Origin: a virus
Length of the DNA stretch: 29,304 nucleotides
IMG/VR virus record: IMGVR_UViG_3300034356_000501
Coordinates: 1-29,304 of that record
Strand: one strand, 5' to 3'
Positions 8,199-16,071 of the stretch are shown here, piece after piece. Position numbers and translations under genes: made by a program. The notes under the pieces were generated by a model. The model had not been told where the DNA came from. It saw only the letters and a list, made by a program, of their open reading frames with translations, and searched no databases. The number at the start of each line of letters is the position of its first letter. Positions within the stretch are counted from its first letter, which is position 1.

Positions 8199-8806
8199 GA
8201 TGATCTTCCTGTGAAGTGTACACCAGGCTGAGGTGGTAATGCAATAGCTAAATCAAAATCTAAGCCATTTCTTAATCTTTGCATAAGAGTTTCTGGCTTC
8301 ATATTGACCATTTTAGCAATCTCAGTTGTTGAGCGTAATTCACCTTGATACATACGTTTGCCACGATCTGGATCAATTTTTGTATGTTCTGATGGATCGC
8401 CATAAATCTTTGTTGCTTTCCAGATTCTTTGGTATCCAATTCCCGTCTTTCTAGCAATCTCAGCTAACGTAAGATTCTCGCCTTCAAACAGGTATCGCTT
8501 GCTATTCCTTCGATTGTTGGCTTGCTCAATGCTAGTTGACCATTTCACATTTTCTGGAAAATAACCTTTATTCACATCAATTCTATCAAGACTGTAATCT
8601 TTTGATGGCCTAAGTCCAACGTCTTGGATAAATTGATAAAAGCCATCTTCTCCATGCCACGATAGATGCACATCAATTCCACGACCGCCATAGTTTTTGT
8701 AATCAGGACTTACTTCTGAATAGCATCGGTAAAAAAGATGCTTCCATGTCCCATGAGACAGAAGTAACTGATTAACAGTTGTTTTGTCTAATGATTCAGG
8801 GATCAT
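8189..8806 (-). CDS. HNH homing-type endonuclease with HTH tail
   Basis: The protein has 205 aa. The N-terminal nuclease region (about 17-95) shows the phage HNH pattern: TWKHLFYRCY, YKNYGGRGIDVHLSW, a SLDRIDVNKGY core, then PENVKWST and QANNRRN. Two small helix-turn-helix units follow: LTLAEIARKTGIGYQRIWKA (about 113-132) and STTEIAKMVNMKPETLMQRL (about 159-178). HTH-tailed HNH proteins are homing endonucleases that use the tail for target recognition. The gene is inserted between two small conserved phage genes, overlapping the upstream one by ATGA and the downstream one by ten bases, so it has been fully fitted into the operon. Confidence 0.85.
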   Translation of the reverse strand: MIPESLDKTTVNQLLLSHGTWKHLFYRCYSEVSPDYKNYGGRGIDVHLSWHGEDGFYQFIQDVGLRPSKDYSLDRIDVNKGYFPENVKWSTSIEQANNRRNSKRYLFEGENLTLAEIARKTGIGYQRIWKATKIYGDPSEHTKIDPDRGKRMYQGELRSTTEIAKMVNMKPETLMQRLRNGLDFDLAIALPPQPGVHFTGRSSWS

Positions 8807-8946
8807 TTCTTCTTCCTTTTAGATTCGGAAATAGCAATAGCAATGGCTTGTTTAGGATTCTTCACCACAGGGCCTTTTTTGCCAGAGTGGAGAGTTCCTT
8901 CCTTAAACTCACGCATTACCTTCCTAATCTTGGTGGCTGGTTTCAT
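8803..8946 (-). CDS. DUF6496-like small basic protein
   Basis: The 47-aa frame runs from the ATG at 8946..8944 to a TGA at 8805..8803. The protein reads MKPATKIRKVMREFKEG, then LHSGKKGPVVKNPKQA, then AIAIAISESKRKKK. This is the DUF6496 pattern: a KVM.EFKEG helix, a GKKGP.V.NPKQAIAIA helix and a basic tail. Members occur beside structural genes in many phages and their function is unknown; nucleic acid binding is plausible. The gene overlaps its neighbours on both sides by ATGA. The HNH gene that follows uses the AGGAAG in its last codons as its ribosome site. Confidence 0.8.
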   Translation of the reverse strand: MKPATKIRKVMREFKEGTLHSGKKGPVVKNPKQAIAIAISESKRKKK

Positions 8947-9128
8947 TTCCCACGACCTGCTTTTTTCATCATGTTTGTAGCAGTACGACCACCACGGGTA
9001 GGCATAGCTTTAGGCTTACCAATAGCAATCATTACAGTAATGGGCATAGATTTCTTTTTGCCATACTCTTTGGCTTCTTTCTCGCCTTTTTCTGTGTATG
9101 GGAATTTCTTGTTTCCAACTTGAGGCAT
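8943..9128 (-). CDS. Small lysine-rich phage protein
   Basis: The protein has 61 aa with a high content of Lys, Gly and Met. It begins MPQVGNKKFPYTEKGEKEAKEY, a start seen in many short phage proteins located between capsid and tail genes. No fold or function is known to me. AAGGAT stands five bases before the ATG at 9128. The stop overlaps the next ATG (ATGA). Positive charge suggests that it may sit on packaged DNA or be a scaffold-like helper, but this is inference from composition only. Confidence 0.7.
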   Translation of the reverse strand: MPQVGNKKFPYTEKGEKEAKEYGKKKSMPITVMIAIGKPKAMPTRGGRTATNMMKKAGRGK

Positions 9129-9136
9129 ATAAATCC

Positions 9137-9340
9137 TTATCGAACTAGCTTGGTTGCAATGAAAGAAATGATACCGCCAACAACAGAGGCGATTGCCATT
9201 CCAACGAAAAAGCCACCTTTAGACTTATTAGCCATCTCTAAAAGCGTTTTAATATCTTGGCGAAGTGCATGGACTTCTGCTTGTAAAGCCTCAACTTGGG
9301 CTTCTAGCTTACCAAATTCTCGTGGATCAATCTCAGACAT
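9137..9340 (-). CDS. Small coiled-coil protein with C-terminal membrane segment
   Basis: The protein has 67 aa. Residues 8-40 (FGKLEAQVEALQAEVHALRQ and on) form a regular heptad coiled coil. Residues about 42-62 (GGFFVGMAIASVVGGIISFI) form one membrane span, with a short basic tail KLVR. This layout resembles XhlA-type haemolysin or holin accessory proteins. The gene lies away from the lysis cluster, among head accessory genes. It may be a second membrane lysis factor or a virion membrane protein. It overlaps the upstream gene by eight bases. Confidence 0.68.
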   Translation of the reverse strand: MSEIDPREFGKLEAQVEALQAEVHALRQDIKTLLEMANKSKGGFFVGMAIASVVGGIISFIATKLVR

Positions 9341-9527
9341 TTGATTTCCTTGGACGACCCATCTTCTTAACAGGTACTGGAGGTTGCAAGACTATTTGCT
9401 TTTCAGAAGTTTCTTCCTCAAATTCATCAATTCTGACGTAACCTTGATGACCTTTCATCGAATCAATATCGTGCTGATAGGTAAAAGTGACTGTCTGTCC
9501 ACTTGTTAAACATCTAAAGGTTGCCAT
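9333..9527 (-). CDS. Small protein with AT-hook-like tail, unknown function
   Basis: The protein has 64 aa. The N-terminal part (MATFRCLTSGQTVTFTYQHD) looks like two or three beta strands. An acidic stretch follows, and the tail KKMGRPRKSNV contains a GRPRK AT-hook core that can bind the minor groove. Such tails are frequent in small phage head-region proteins. GGAG precedes the ATG at 9527. The gene is the first after the terminator at 9541..9565, so it may be transcribed by read-through. Confidence 0.65.
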   Translation of the reverse strand: MATFRCLTSGQTVTFTYQHDIDSMKGHQGYVRIDEFEEETSEKQIVLQPPVPVKKMGRPRKSNV

Positions 9528-9540
9528 AAGAACTCCATTA

Positions 9541-9565
9541 AAAAGGGGGTTATTAGCCCCCTTTT
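9541..9565 (-). terminator. Intrinsic terminator after the 107-aa gene
   Basis: On the minus strand AAAAGGGGG pairs with CCCCCTTTT around a seven-base loop, and the 3' arm ends in a run of five T. It stands directly after the stop of the gene at 9567. Because the A and T runs flank the stem it could also act on the plus strand. It would lower expression of downstream genes relative to the capsid-linked genes. Confidence 0.85.
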
Positions 9566-9566
9566 A

Positions 9567-9890
9567 TTAGACCATGCGAGCTACAACAATACGAAGTGTT
9601 GCAGATGCTAAGTCAACTGTTGAACCAGATTCATTCTGAATGCGGAACTTGACTGTGTTTGCGGCAGAAACATAACCTGTAACTGTCAAACCAACCAAAT
9701 CCACACCCAAAGATGCACCGATAACCATGTCGCCTAAAGCTACGCCAGGGATTGTTACATCGTCTGTCTCGCCAGCGCCATCAACCAATGAACCTGCGTC
9801 CAAAGTTGCACGTACAGCCCATGTGTCGCTAAACAAACCACGGAACTGGTCATTACCCCTACGGGATACTACTGCTGATGCGGTTGCCAT
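9567..9890 (-). CDS. Putative capsid-associated (decoration-like) protein
   Basis: The protein has 107 aa and begins MATASAVVSRRGNDQFRGLF, a start that I associate with small proteins encoded just after podovirus capsid genes. The rest is beta-rich with VDLASATLRIVVARMV at the end, and DDVTIPGVALGDMVIGASLG in the middle, which resembles strands of a small beta barrel. The gene has a strong GGAGG before the ATG at 9890. It lies between two terminators, both downstream of the capsid gene, so it is probably made in large amount. A head decoration role is inferred from position, size and fold character. Confidence 0.62.
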   Translation of the reverse strand: MATASAVVSRRGNDQFRGLFSDTWAVRATLDAGSLVDGAGETDDVTIPGVALGDMVIGASLGVDLVGLTVTGYVSAANTVKFRIQNESGSTVDLASATLRIVVARMV

Positions 9891-9911
9891 AATAAATTCC
9901 TCCTAGATTAG

Positions 9912-9943
9912 AAAAAATCCCCCCACCCGTAAAGATGAGGGGA
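9912..9943 (-). terminator. Intrinsic terminator after the major capsid gene
   Basis: On the minus strand TCCCCTCATC pairs with a G-rich arm through ten base pairs (two G-U) around a six-base loop, followed by six T. It lies 13 bases after the capsid stop codon. Partial termination here would enrich capsid mRNA over the downstream tail genes. Confidence 0.85.
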
Positions 9944-9955
9944 AAGTGGCAACTA

Positions 9956-10918
9956 TTAGGCTGGAACTGCTAACGCAAATGCGCTAGAAGACAAAGCTGC
10001 ACCAGTTGTAGCGGCAGTACGCATGGCTTTCACACCATACAAAGTGTCCGATGTGAACAAAGTAGCAAGGTAGTCTTGCTTGTACTGAGTCTGTGAACGG
10101 ATGCCCATCTGCTCAACCAAAACCATAGAGTCCTTGTGACCCATCAAGCAGATACGATCAGCGCCAGAGTTACCAGCACCGAAGTCAGCATTGCTAGATG
10201 TGAACACGGGGATACCATACAGTTGACCGATTTCACCAGTACGGATTGCATTGCCATTGCCCACAAAAGCCTGCTCGGTGTAACGGGATAGACCCATCAA
10301 CGTGTTGCGGCTTGAAGGAGGAATAACAAAGAAACGACCATCCATAGGAGTGTCATTGTCGTCCAAACGCTGAATGGTGCGGCGAATAGCGGCATCAGTC
10401 AATGCGGCTGCATTGGAAGATGTGCTGTTGTAAGCAGTAGTGCCATCAGAACCGATGAAGGCTTTGGTGGATGTATTGCTTGTTGCGTAGTCGTTAGTAC
10501 CGACAGTAGCACCATTGAATGCACGACCCAACTGGATCAAGCTAGTGTCTACTTGCTTGGCAAGCGCATAGCCAGCATCAGCAGTATAGAACTGGCGCAA
10601 GCTGTTCAAGGCTTGGGCTTCAACGATGTCCTCAATGAAACGTGAGTATTCAAAGTGTTGGTTGATAGAAACCAAAACTTCTGTCTCAGTATCTGCAATC
10701 AGAGTGACGGCAGTAGAGGCGGCTTTTGCAGAAGCTGAACCACGGGTAGGAGCTGGAATGTGAACTGTGTCACCCTTCTTGCCCTTGAAGTTCATCTTCA
10801 TAACGATGTTAGCCAATACAAGGTTTTTCTTGTAAGCGGCTACGATTTCATCACTCCAAATCTCTGGAATGAACGTTGCTGCGGTTGTTGTGGTTACCGC
10901 TGGTGTTGGATATGCCAT
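9956..10918 (-). CDS. Major capsid protein
   Basis: This 320-aa protein begins MAYPTPAVTTTTAATFIPEI and runs through WSDEIVAAYKKNLVLANIV, a GDTVHIPAPTRG strand, the QHFEYSRFIEDI helix region and a C-terminal IPVFTSSNAD/SMVLVEQMGIRSQ part. This order is that of HK97-fold capsid proteins of podoviruses. It should form the icosahedral shell with the scaffold encoded just upstream. AGGAG stands before the ATG at 10918. Two intrinsic terminators follow within 400 bases, as expected for the most abundant virion protein. The exact capsid subfamily (T7-like or other) cannot be fixed by eye. Confidence 0.9.
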   Translation of the reverse strand: MAYPTPAVTTTTAATFIPEIWSDEIVAAYKKNLVLANIVMKMNFKGKKGDTVHIPAPTRGSASAKAASTAVTLIADTETEVLVSINQHFEYSRFIEDIVEAQALNSLRQFYTADAGYALAKQVDTSLIQLGRAFNGATVGTNDYATSNTSTKAFIGSDGTTAYNSTSSNAAALTDAAIRRTIQRLDDNDTPMDGRFFVIPPSSRNTLMGLSRYTEQAFVGNGNAIRTGEIGQLYGIPVFTSSNADFGAGNSGADRICLMGHKDSMVLVEQMGIRSQTQYKQDYLATLFTSDTLYGVKAMRTAATTGAALSSSAFALAVPA

Positions 10919-10941
10919 GATTAAATCTCCTAAAACAAATT

Positions 10942-11682
10942 TTAACGAACCCGTTTCTCTATGTACGCTTGCATGATTTCATCACTTAGCGCTGCATAAC
11001 GATCTGGGTCTCTCAACTGAAGCTGAATAAGGTCTGCCCTTCGGTATACCTTCTTTGATGATTCACCAGAACCACCTACATCAACACCTACTGCTTTTAA
11101 GTTCTGTTTGCGAGTTACCTCACCCTCATCACTTACTTGCTTACTTTTTACAGTTCGTAGCTGTTTATAGGTCGATAGCAATTCATTGGCAGAGTCATAA
11201 TCATATCCCGCATCGGCTTGCTCAAATAACTTAATGCGAACAGGGCTAGACTTCACCCAATTTGCAAAATCTTGATCTTTAGCGATGTCGCCAAAATCAG
11301 GATGTTCTTGCGCCAACCTCTGCTGAATTTGTGCCTTTTTCATCTCAAGAGTCGCCATGCGAGCTGCTTGGATGTCGGGGTGATTATCAACAGTCCTCTG
11401 AATTGCCTTCTGTGGATTCTCAAAGAAATCTACTTCAGGCTCTTCCTGCCTAGTTTGTTGTCGTGAACCAAGGTTCTGTTTGATGAGTTCATCGGCTAAC
11501 TTCCTGACCTCGCCTACTTCTTGTGCTTGCTTACCAATTAGCTTTTCAGCCTCTTGGTGCATTTTCACAATCTCGTCTAAACTTTTATCCCTGTATTTCT
11601 CAGGAAGTTCAGGCTTTTGCTCGATCTTCTGCTCTTCGATCTCTAACTCGCCCAACTCTTCTTTGTCGTCATCAATCAACAT
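10942..11682 (-). CDS. Capsid scaffolding protein
   Basis: The protein has 246 aa, with an acidic start (MLIDDDKEELGELEIEEQKI), the PEKYRDKSLDEIVKMHQEAE motif, which is usual in podovirus scaffolds (about 30-50), long charged helices through the middle and a basic C-terminus. The C-terminal helix probably binds capsid protein, as in T7-like scaffolds. It has no membrane segment. It is encoded directly before the capsid gene, as is usual. AAGGAAAG precedes the ATG at 11682. Confidence 0.85.
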   Translation of the reverse strand: MLIDDDKEELGELEIEEQKIEQKPELPEKYRDKSLDEIVKMHQEAEKLIGKQAQEVGEVRKLADELIKQNLGSRQQTRQEEPEVDFFENPQKAIQRTVDNHPDIQAARMATLEMKKAQIQQRLAQEHPDFGDIAKDQDFANWVKSSPVRIKLFEQADAGYDYDSANELLSTYKQLRTVKSKQVSDEGEVTRKQNLKAVGVDVGGSGESSKKVYRRADLIQLQLRDPDRYAALSDEIMQAYIEKRVR

Positions 11683-11722
11683 ACTTCTTTCCTTTTCCTG
11701 CCGTCAATCGGTTGTAGGAGAT

Positions 11723-11751
11723 TCAACTCGGCATAATTGCTTATGAGTTGA
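11723..11751 (-). other. Hairpin at the end of the FmdB-like gene, upstream of the scaffold gene
   Basis: On the minus strand TCAACTC pairs with GAGTTGA, and inside it ATAA pairs with TTAT around a GCAA tetraloop, with a three-base bulge. The hairpin spans the TAA stop of the FmdB-like gene and ends about 40 bases before the scaffold start. It has no T run, so RNA stability or processing is a more likely role than termination. Confidence 0.45.
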
Positions 11752-11968
11752 TTTTGCGTTCAGCCTTTAACTTATCCAAATGGCTTTTCTCGAACTTCCC
11801 ATGCGATGATGGAAACGCTCCAGACCACCCTTCTAACTTAAAAGCTGGCGCTGAAAGAATGCGATGAGAATCCTCACCACACTCACACTTCAGACTTGTT
11901 GTCTCATAAACAACAAATCTCTCTGTCTTATGCCCGTTTATACAGGCAAATTCATACATTCTTCTCAT
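11741..11968 (-). CDS. FmdB-like zinc ribbon protein
   Basis: The protein has 75 aa. It begins MRRMYEFACINGHKTERF and continues with a CECG knuckle near residue 28. C9, H13, C28 and C30 can bind zinc. The SAPAFKLEGWSGAFPSS segment is typical of phage members of the FmdB zinc-ribbon family. These small proteins commonly lie between portal and scaffold genes in such phages. Regulation or a structural role is possible. It overlaps the preceding gene by 17 bases and ends within a hairpin. Confidence 0.8.
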   Translation of the reverse strand: MRRMYEFACINGHKTERFVVYETTSLKCECGEDSHRILSAPAFKLEGWSGAFPSSHGKFEKSHLDKLKAERKINS

Positions 11969-12191
11969 TTAAGTCCTCAAATGCTCTTTCGCTGACTTGT
12001 TTTAAGTTTTTCAGCCAAATAAGTATAGATAACTCACCTTTTCTGAATTGTAGACTTTTTTCATCTGCAATTGTTGAAATATTATTCAAAGGTTCTATCA
12101 TTTTGTCAACATCCTCCATCAAATCTATCCAACCTTGTGTGGACATTGTGGAGAATCTCTCTTCGTAGTACTTTTGAAGTTCTGGGTTCAT
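11952..12191 (-). CDS. Small helical protein between portal and scaffold, unknown function
   Basis: The protein has 79 aa, starting MNPELQKYYEERFSTMSTQG with WIDLMEDVDKMIEPLNNI and RKGELSILIWLKNLKQVSE following. It is helical and mixed-charge, with no membrane segment. This pattern recurs in phages directly after the portal gene. Its function is not known to me; head assembly is a fair guess from place. The ATG overlaps the portal stop (ATGA). Confidence 0.68.
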   Translation of the reverse strand: MNPELQKYYEERFSTMSTQGWIDLMEDVDKMIEPLNNISTIADEKSLQFRKGELSILIWLKNLKQVSERAFEDLNEKNV

Positions 12192-14158
12192 TGTCTAGTC
12201 ATTTGTTTTTCAACAATCTTAGCCTTGTTCTGAATATCTGCTTCTTTTAGCATCAATTCAGCAACCTTGACCCGCTTATCAAACTCTCTGGAAGCCAAAG
12301 CGTCATCAGTTGGGAGGTTCTTCGTGTTAGCCGCCATACTCTTTGCTTGCAATTCAATAGGCATCAACTGAGCCTCTGTTAACAACTTCTGAGCCTCTGC
12401 CTTGTTTTGCTCTGCTTGAGTCGTTTGGACAGCAATCTGAGCCTGTGCCAGTTGCATAGCCAATTGTTGTTGCATCTGAGCCGCTTGTTGGGCTTGTGGA
12501 TCAGCAACAGCCATCTTATCGAGCATCTCAATCAACTCAAATCTGTTTGACAAAGAAGAATTAGCCATGATGCCCTTCAAAATGATAGGCAAAACAGGTG
12601 TATTCGGGCCAAGAGTCTGGAGTAAACCAATCATCTGTTGTTGTTCATGCTCACGAGCGATGATTCCTAACGCAGCAGTCGGAATGAACTTCATGTCCAC
12701 AGTAGGATAACGCTCTGGATCGAACTGCATATAGCGATAGGCGGCTTTGGTGATGAAGGGGATCATAAAATCCTCTTGGAAGTTCACCAAGGTACGCTTG
12801 TATTTCTTGATAATCGAGGCAGTAGCCATCGAAATACCACCCTGACCAGCATCTCTGGACACCGCAGTAATCATTCCCTGAGAGTCAAGAGTGCCTGTTG
12901 CCATCAAAAGCATACGTTCAAACTCTTTGGCAGTTGTCAGGTTAGTCCCATCAGTATTGCCGAACTTGAACGGGAACAGAATCTCATTGGGATTGCCGTT
13001 TGTCAGGATTGCTTTACCTGGCTTTACTTCAAACTTAGCACCACGGGGGAGGCGAGTAGCATCCATAGCCATCATTGGGCTAGTTGTCAGAGCAAGAGAG
13101 TCTAAGTGGCTACGCACTTGGGCATCAATAGCCTTTTGTGAGTTGTAAGCCTTCTCAACAGTACCACGACCAAGCAAGCGATTAGGAACTGTATCGTCCT
13201 GATAAGCAAGAATCGGTCTATCCTTCATCATGTATGGATTGGCTTCTGCTTTGAGAAGCGTTCCATCATTGGCAATCACTACAATTGCTTCGACCAAATC
13301 GGAATACTCATCTTGAATGGTGTCTTCAGGGAAGAAATCCTCTACTTCACCATCTTCGTTTTCCAACTGTTCTAGGTACTCACGGGGAACGAGTCCATAG
13401 TAAGTAAGAAGTTTTACCTTGTCATCTTCGTACTGAGAAACCTCTTGGGTAGGTTCTAAGTCTGTATCCATAGAGTCAGTACCGACCTTTACCTTGCGGT
13501 AGATGCCTTCTTCTTGACCTTTGACGATCTTGTGGATAGAGACATACTTCTCGATAGCCACACCCATACAGTCATCAATAGATGTGCCATTAGGGTCAAA
13601 CAAGAAGTTACGGGGGTTAACAGGAACAATCTTGACTGCAATGCGGTCTTGTTCTACCACTCCGATAGCCGCTTGTCCCATTTGACCAGGAATAGCCTGA
13701 GTAGCGGGAACAAAGACTTTCTCTGTTTTGACAACAATCTCACCGATACCCGTACCATAAATCTCAGCCAACAACTCAATCTGGTCAATAGACTTGCGAA
13801 TCTTGTCTACTTTGAAGTCTTCCATGAGTTGTGCTTTGATGGCAGCAACATCGAGGGGACTACCATTGACATCACGAATATCGTCTTGAATGTCAAAGAA
13901 CTCACCCTGACCGAAGATGGCTTCCATGATCTCGGCATGGCGTGTCTCTACGGCTTGTTGGGTAGCGGGTGTAACGATACGGCTACGCTCGGAGTCACGG
14001 GTTTTGTCTTGGACATCCCACTCACCATTGAAGATGCGCTCGTACTCTAGCCAATCATCAAGACAGTTAACATCTCTCCAATCCCTCCAACGATCACAAT
14101 GGTTAACAACAAAGTTAACTATTTCCTTGTCGGAATCGGTTGGTTCTTGATATTCCAT
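12188..14158 (-). CDS. Portal protein
   Basis: The protein has 656 aa from the ATG at 14158; a GTG at 14170 would add four residues, but GGGG at a good distance supports the ATG. Features are the YERIFNGEWDVQDKTRDSER region with a SRIVTPATQQAVETRHAEIM helix near residues 60-90, a PVNPRNFLFDPNGTSIDD wing, an AILTNGNPNEILFPF crown-side strand and a C-terminal Gln/Ala-rich helical barrel (about 550-650). This matches the large podovirus portals (P22-like size class). It forms the dodecameric ring through which TerL pumps DNA. It is encoded two bases after the TerL stop. Confidence 0.9.
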   Translation of the reverse strand: MEYQEPTDSDKEIVNFVVNHCDRWRDWRDVNCLDDWLEYERIFNGEWDVQDKTRDSERSRIVTPATQQAVETRHAEIMEAIFGQGEFFDIQDDIRDVNGSPLDVAAIKAQLMEDFKVDKIRKSIDQIELLAEIYGTGIGEIVVKTEKVFVPATQAIPGQMGQAAIGVVEQDRIAVKIVPVNPRNFLFDPNGTSIDDCMGVAIEKYVSIHKIVKGQEEGIYRKVKVGTDSMDTDLEPTQEVSQYEDDKVKLLTYYGLVPREYLEQLENEDGEVEDFFPEDTIQDEYSDLVEAIVVIANDGTLLKAEANPYMMKDRPILAYQDDTVPNRLLGRGTVEKAYNSQKAIDAQVRSHLDSLALTTSPMMAMDATRLPRGAKFEVKPGKAILTNGNPNEILFPFKFGNTDGTNLTTAKEFERMLLMATGTLDSQGMITAVSRDAGQGGISMATASIIKKYKRTLVNFQEDFMIPFITKAAYRYMQFDPERYPTVDMKFIPTAALGIIAREHEQQQMIGLLQTLGPNTPVLPIILKGIMANSSLSNRFELIEMLDKMAVADPQAQQAAQMQQQLAMQLAQAQIAVQTTQAEQNKAEAQKLLTEAQLMPIELQAKSMAANTKNLPTDDALASREFDKRVKVAELMLKEADIQNKAKIVEKQMTRQ

Positions 14159-14159
14159 C

Positions 14160-15419
14160 TTATACCCCACTAATAATATCTACTGGTTGCCAATCCTCGG
14201 AGTCATCTTCTTCCATATACGAAGTGACAGCAAGTTGGTCAATGTAACTAAGGGAGTCAGGCAAGTCATCGTGAACCCCTTGTGCAGGGAACAGGATTAA
14301 CTGGTCTACGAACTCATCCCAATCTTCTTCCGAATTTAACACAATTCTGCCATGCTCGAACCTACCTTGTAAAGCCCAGATGATTCTGTCTGCTTTTTTT
14401 CTATTCCCATGGGTCAAATCTATGATGTGGGCATAGGTGTTGTTCTTTCTCATTAAGTCGCTCAGATAGGGCAAAACAGCGTTCTTTAACGCCCCCCTCT
14501 CTATCCCCACACTAAGGGGTCGGTAGTCCCTAATGGCTATCAGAATCTTGGAGGCAGTCTCTCGGATGTCCCAGCGTCCATGTTCAATCTTCTCAACAAA
14601 CCACTTCCCATCCTCTGTCACCTTCACGATTGAGATAGCAGACTCGTCCAGACGTTTCTTAGAATTGGCTGCTTGTTTGGCAACTTCCTCGAATCCTGCA
14701 AGGTCAACAGCGATGTAATAGCTTCCATGTTCAGGCTTTACCCCGTATTTGATCCACTCTTCCTTGAAGATGTCAGAACCCGCATTGGTAAAACTCGCCA
14801 TGTATTCTTGCTTAAAAGCAAATGTAGATAGGGTCTTCTTAGCACTTTCTATTTCTTTTGAGTCGATTAAGGGGTTATCGGCAGTCGTGAAGTGCCAACT
14901 CTTCCAATCAGGATCATCCTCTGACTCGCCTAGTTTGAAGGTGTCATAGAACCAATTGCGTCCTTTAGGAGTTCCGATGAACAAGGCTCTCCCCCGTTTA
15001 TCAGACAAACTGGCACGAATGACCTGCTCCCACGCTTCAGGCTTGATGTCGGCAACCTCGTCCAGAACGGCATAGGTCAGAGAGACTCCACGAAGGGTAT
15101 CGGGTCTATCCGCACCCCTAACGTATATCCTAGCCCCGTTTATCAGGGTAATGTCTAGGTTGTTCACATGGGAGGACTGAATAACCTCTCTGCCAAGGTC
15201 TAGCAGTAAGTCCCAGATAATCTGCCTCGACTGTCCCATAGTCGGTGAAACATAAAGAACCGCAGAGCCTTGTGGACACTTGAGTCCTTCTATCAGTAGG
15301 GTAACTGCCGCCATCCTACTCTTCCCACATCTACGCCCAGCAGCCACAACCTTGAATCTCGTGGAATCTTTGAATACCTCTTGTTGCCAAGGAAGGAGAC
15401 TAAAGTTCAGATCAGCCAT
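14160..15419 (-). CDS. terL: Terminase large subunit
   Basis: The protein has 419 aa. The ATPase domain has a Walker A at 26-34 (AAGRRCGKS) and a Walker B at 117-121 (AVLDE), followed by the IGTPKGRNWFYD coupling motif (148-159). The C-terminal RNase H-like nuclease has D239 in YIAVDLAGF, E307 in GIERG and the D384/D385/D388 group in VHDDLPDSL. It cuts concatemeric DNA and drives packaging at the portal. The start overlaps the TerS candidate by eight bases and the stop lies two bases before the portal start. Length is that of compact phage terminases; all key residues are present. The packaging type (pac or cos) cannot be told, although the circular closure of the window fits headful packaging. 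Confidence 0.95.
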   Translation of the reverse strand: MADLNFSLLPWQQEVFKDSTRFKVVAAGRRCGKSRMAAVTLLIEGLKCPQGSAVLYVSPTMGQSRQIIWDLLLDLGREVIQSSHVNNLDITLINGARIYVRGADRPDTLRGVSLTYAVLDEVADIKPEAWEQVIRASLSDKRGRALFIGTPKGRNWFYDTFKLGESEDDPDWKSWHFTTADNPLIDSKEIESAKKTLSTFAFKQEYMASFTNAGSDIFKEEWIKYGVKPEHGSYYIAVDLAGFEEVAKQAANSKKRLDESAISIVKVTEDGKWFVEKIEHGRWDIRETASKILIAIRDYRPLSVGIERGALKNAVLPYLSDLMRKNNTYAHIIDLTHGNRKKADRIIWALQGRFEHGRIVLNSEEDWDEFVDQLILFPAQGVHDDLPDSLSYIDQLAVTSYMEEDDSEDWQPVDIISGV

Positions 15420-15786
15420 ACTTTGCCTCTACATCTTCAGGTTGTTCAGTAGAGTCGATTATGGTCGGTTCTTGTCCCAAACCAGTGATATTGATGGTCA
15501 CGGCACTTCTCTGGCTCTTATCCTTTTCAAACAAAGAAACAGGGAGAGTCCTATCAAGACACATCTTTAAAGCTACCAATTGATGGGGATGGTCATCATT
15601 AAGGGCTATCTCTATCACCTTCTGAGCCACATCCTTACCTCCACTCCTAATCATCAACTCCTTTAGCTCCTTGAGCCTCTGGTGGTCTGTCTTGGGCAGT
15701 ACTAAGGGTGGGTTGTCAGCAAACCTCTGTATGGTCATCTTGACACTTCCCTTTGGTCTTCCTCTTCCTCTTTTCAATTGTTCCAT
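15412..15786 (-). CDS. Putative terminase small subunit
   Basis: The protein has 124 aa and begins MEQLKRGRGRPKGSVKMTIQ, in which RGRGRPKG is an AT-hook-like DNA contact. A helical middle (KTDHQRLKELKELMIRSGGK, VIEIALNDDHPHQLVALKMC) and the ISCL-like tail TINITGLGQEPTII follow. It lies directly upstream of and overlaps TerL, the usual TerS place, and DNA binding fits recognition of the packaging site. No known TerS fold can be named by eye, so the call rests on context and composition. AAGGAG precedes the ATG at 15786. Confidence 0.62.
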   Translation of the reverse strand: MEQLKRGRGRPKGSVKMTIQRFADNPPLVLPKTDHQRLKELKELMIRSGGKDVAQKVIEIALNDDHPHQLVALKMCLDRTLPVSLFEKDKSQRSAVTINITGLGQEPTIIDSTEQPEDVEAKYG

Positions 15787-16068
15787 TGGTTCTCCTTGGA
15801 GTTGAATTTAGCTTTTTCAGAATGGGGGGTGTACCACAAATATCTACCAACCCAACCTACCCCCTCCCCCCCATACATCTCACCACCTAAGGGTTTCTAC
15901 CTAAGGGTCTCTACCTACTCGTTTACCCTATCAGGGTTTACCCTTAGTGCTAGATGCGAATGATTCTTATTTGCAATTAGGAAAGTGTAAGAAGCGGATG
16001 CACCTAATTTGATGTACTTGAATTGATCTAGTCTTATCTATCCCTTGTCTTATCCCTTACCTTATTCC
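15787..16068. promoter_or_regulatory. Non-coding region with AGGGT/ACCCT motifs and C/T-rich tracts
   Basis: No convincing gene lies in these 282 bases. They hold a C run (about 15860-15872), two direct copies of ACCTAAGGGT with short spacing (15885-15910), an inverted pair ACCCT-atc-AGGGT (15925-15937) and a further ACCCTTAG (15940-15947). The segment TTTACCCTTAGTGCTAGATG (15937-15956) resembles, in opposite orientation, the promoter segment near 16342-16361. The place directly upstream of the terminase genes suits late control or a packaging or replication site; none is proven. Confidence 0.4.
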
Positions 16069-16071
16069 CTA
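16032..16071. repeat. Short tandem CTTAT-CCCTT repeats
   Basis: Three to four imperfect copies of an 11-13-base unit (cttatctatcccttg, tcttatcccttac, cttattccctatt) stand in tandem. They touch the stop codon of the 79-aa gene. Iteron-like arrays of this size are seen at origins and operator clusters; here the function is open. Confidence 0.55.

Noticed and set aside
13514-14050. A 178-codon plus-strand frame opposite the portal gene
   Set aside because: The portal gene is certain, and this frame has no known motif, start signal or neighbour on its strand.
15778-15963. A plus-strand frame over the non-coding region before TerS
   Set aside because: It is made of C/T-rich low-complexity sequence, has no ribosome site, and overlaps the TerS start.
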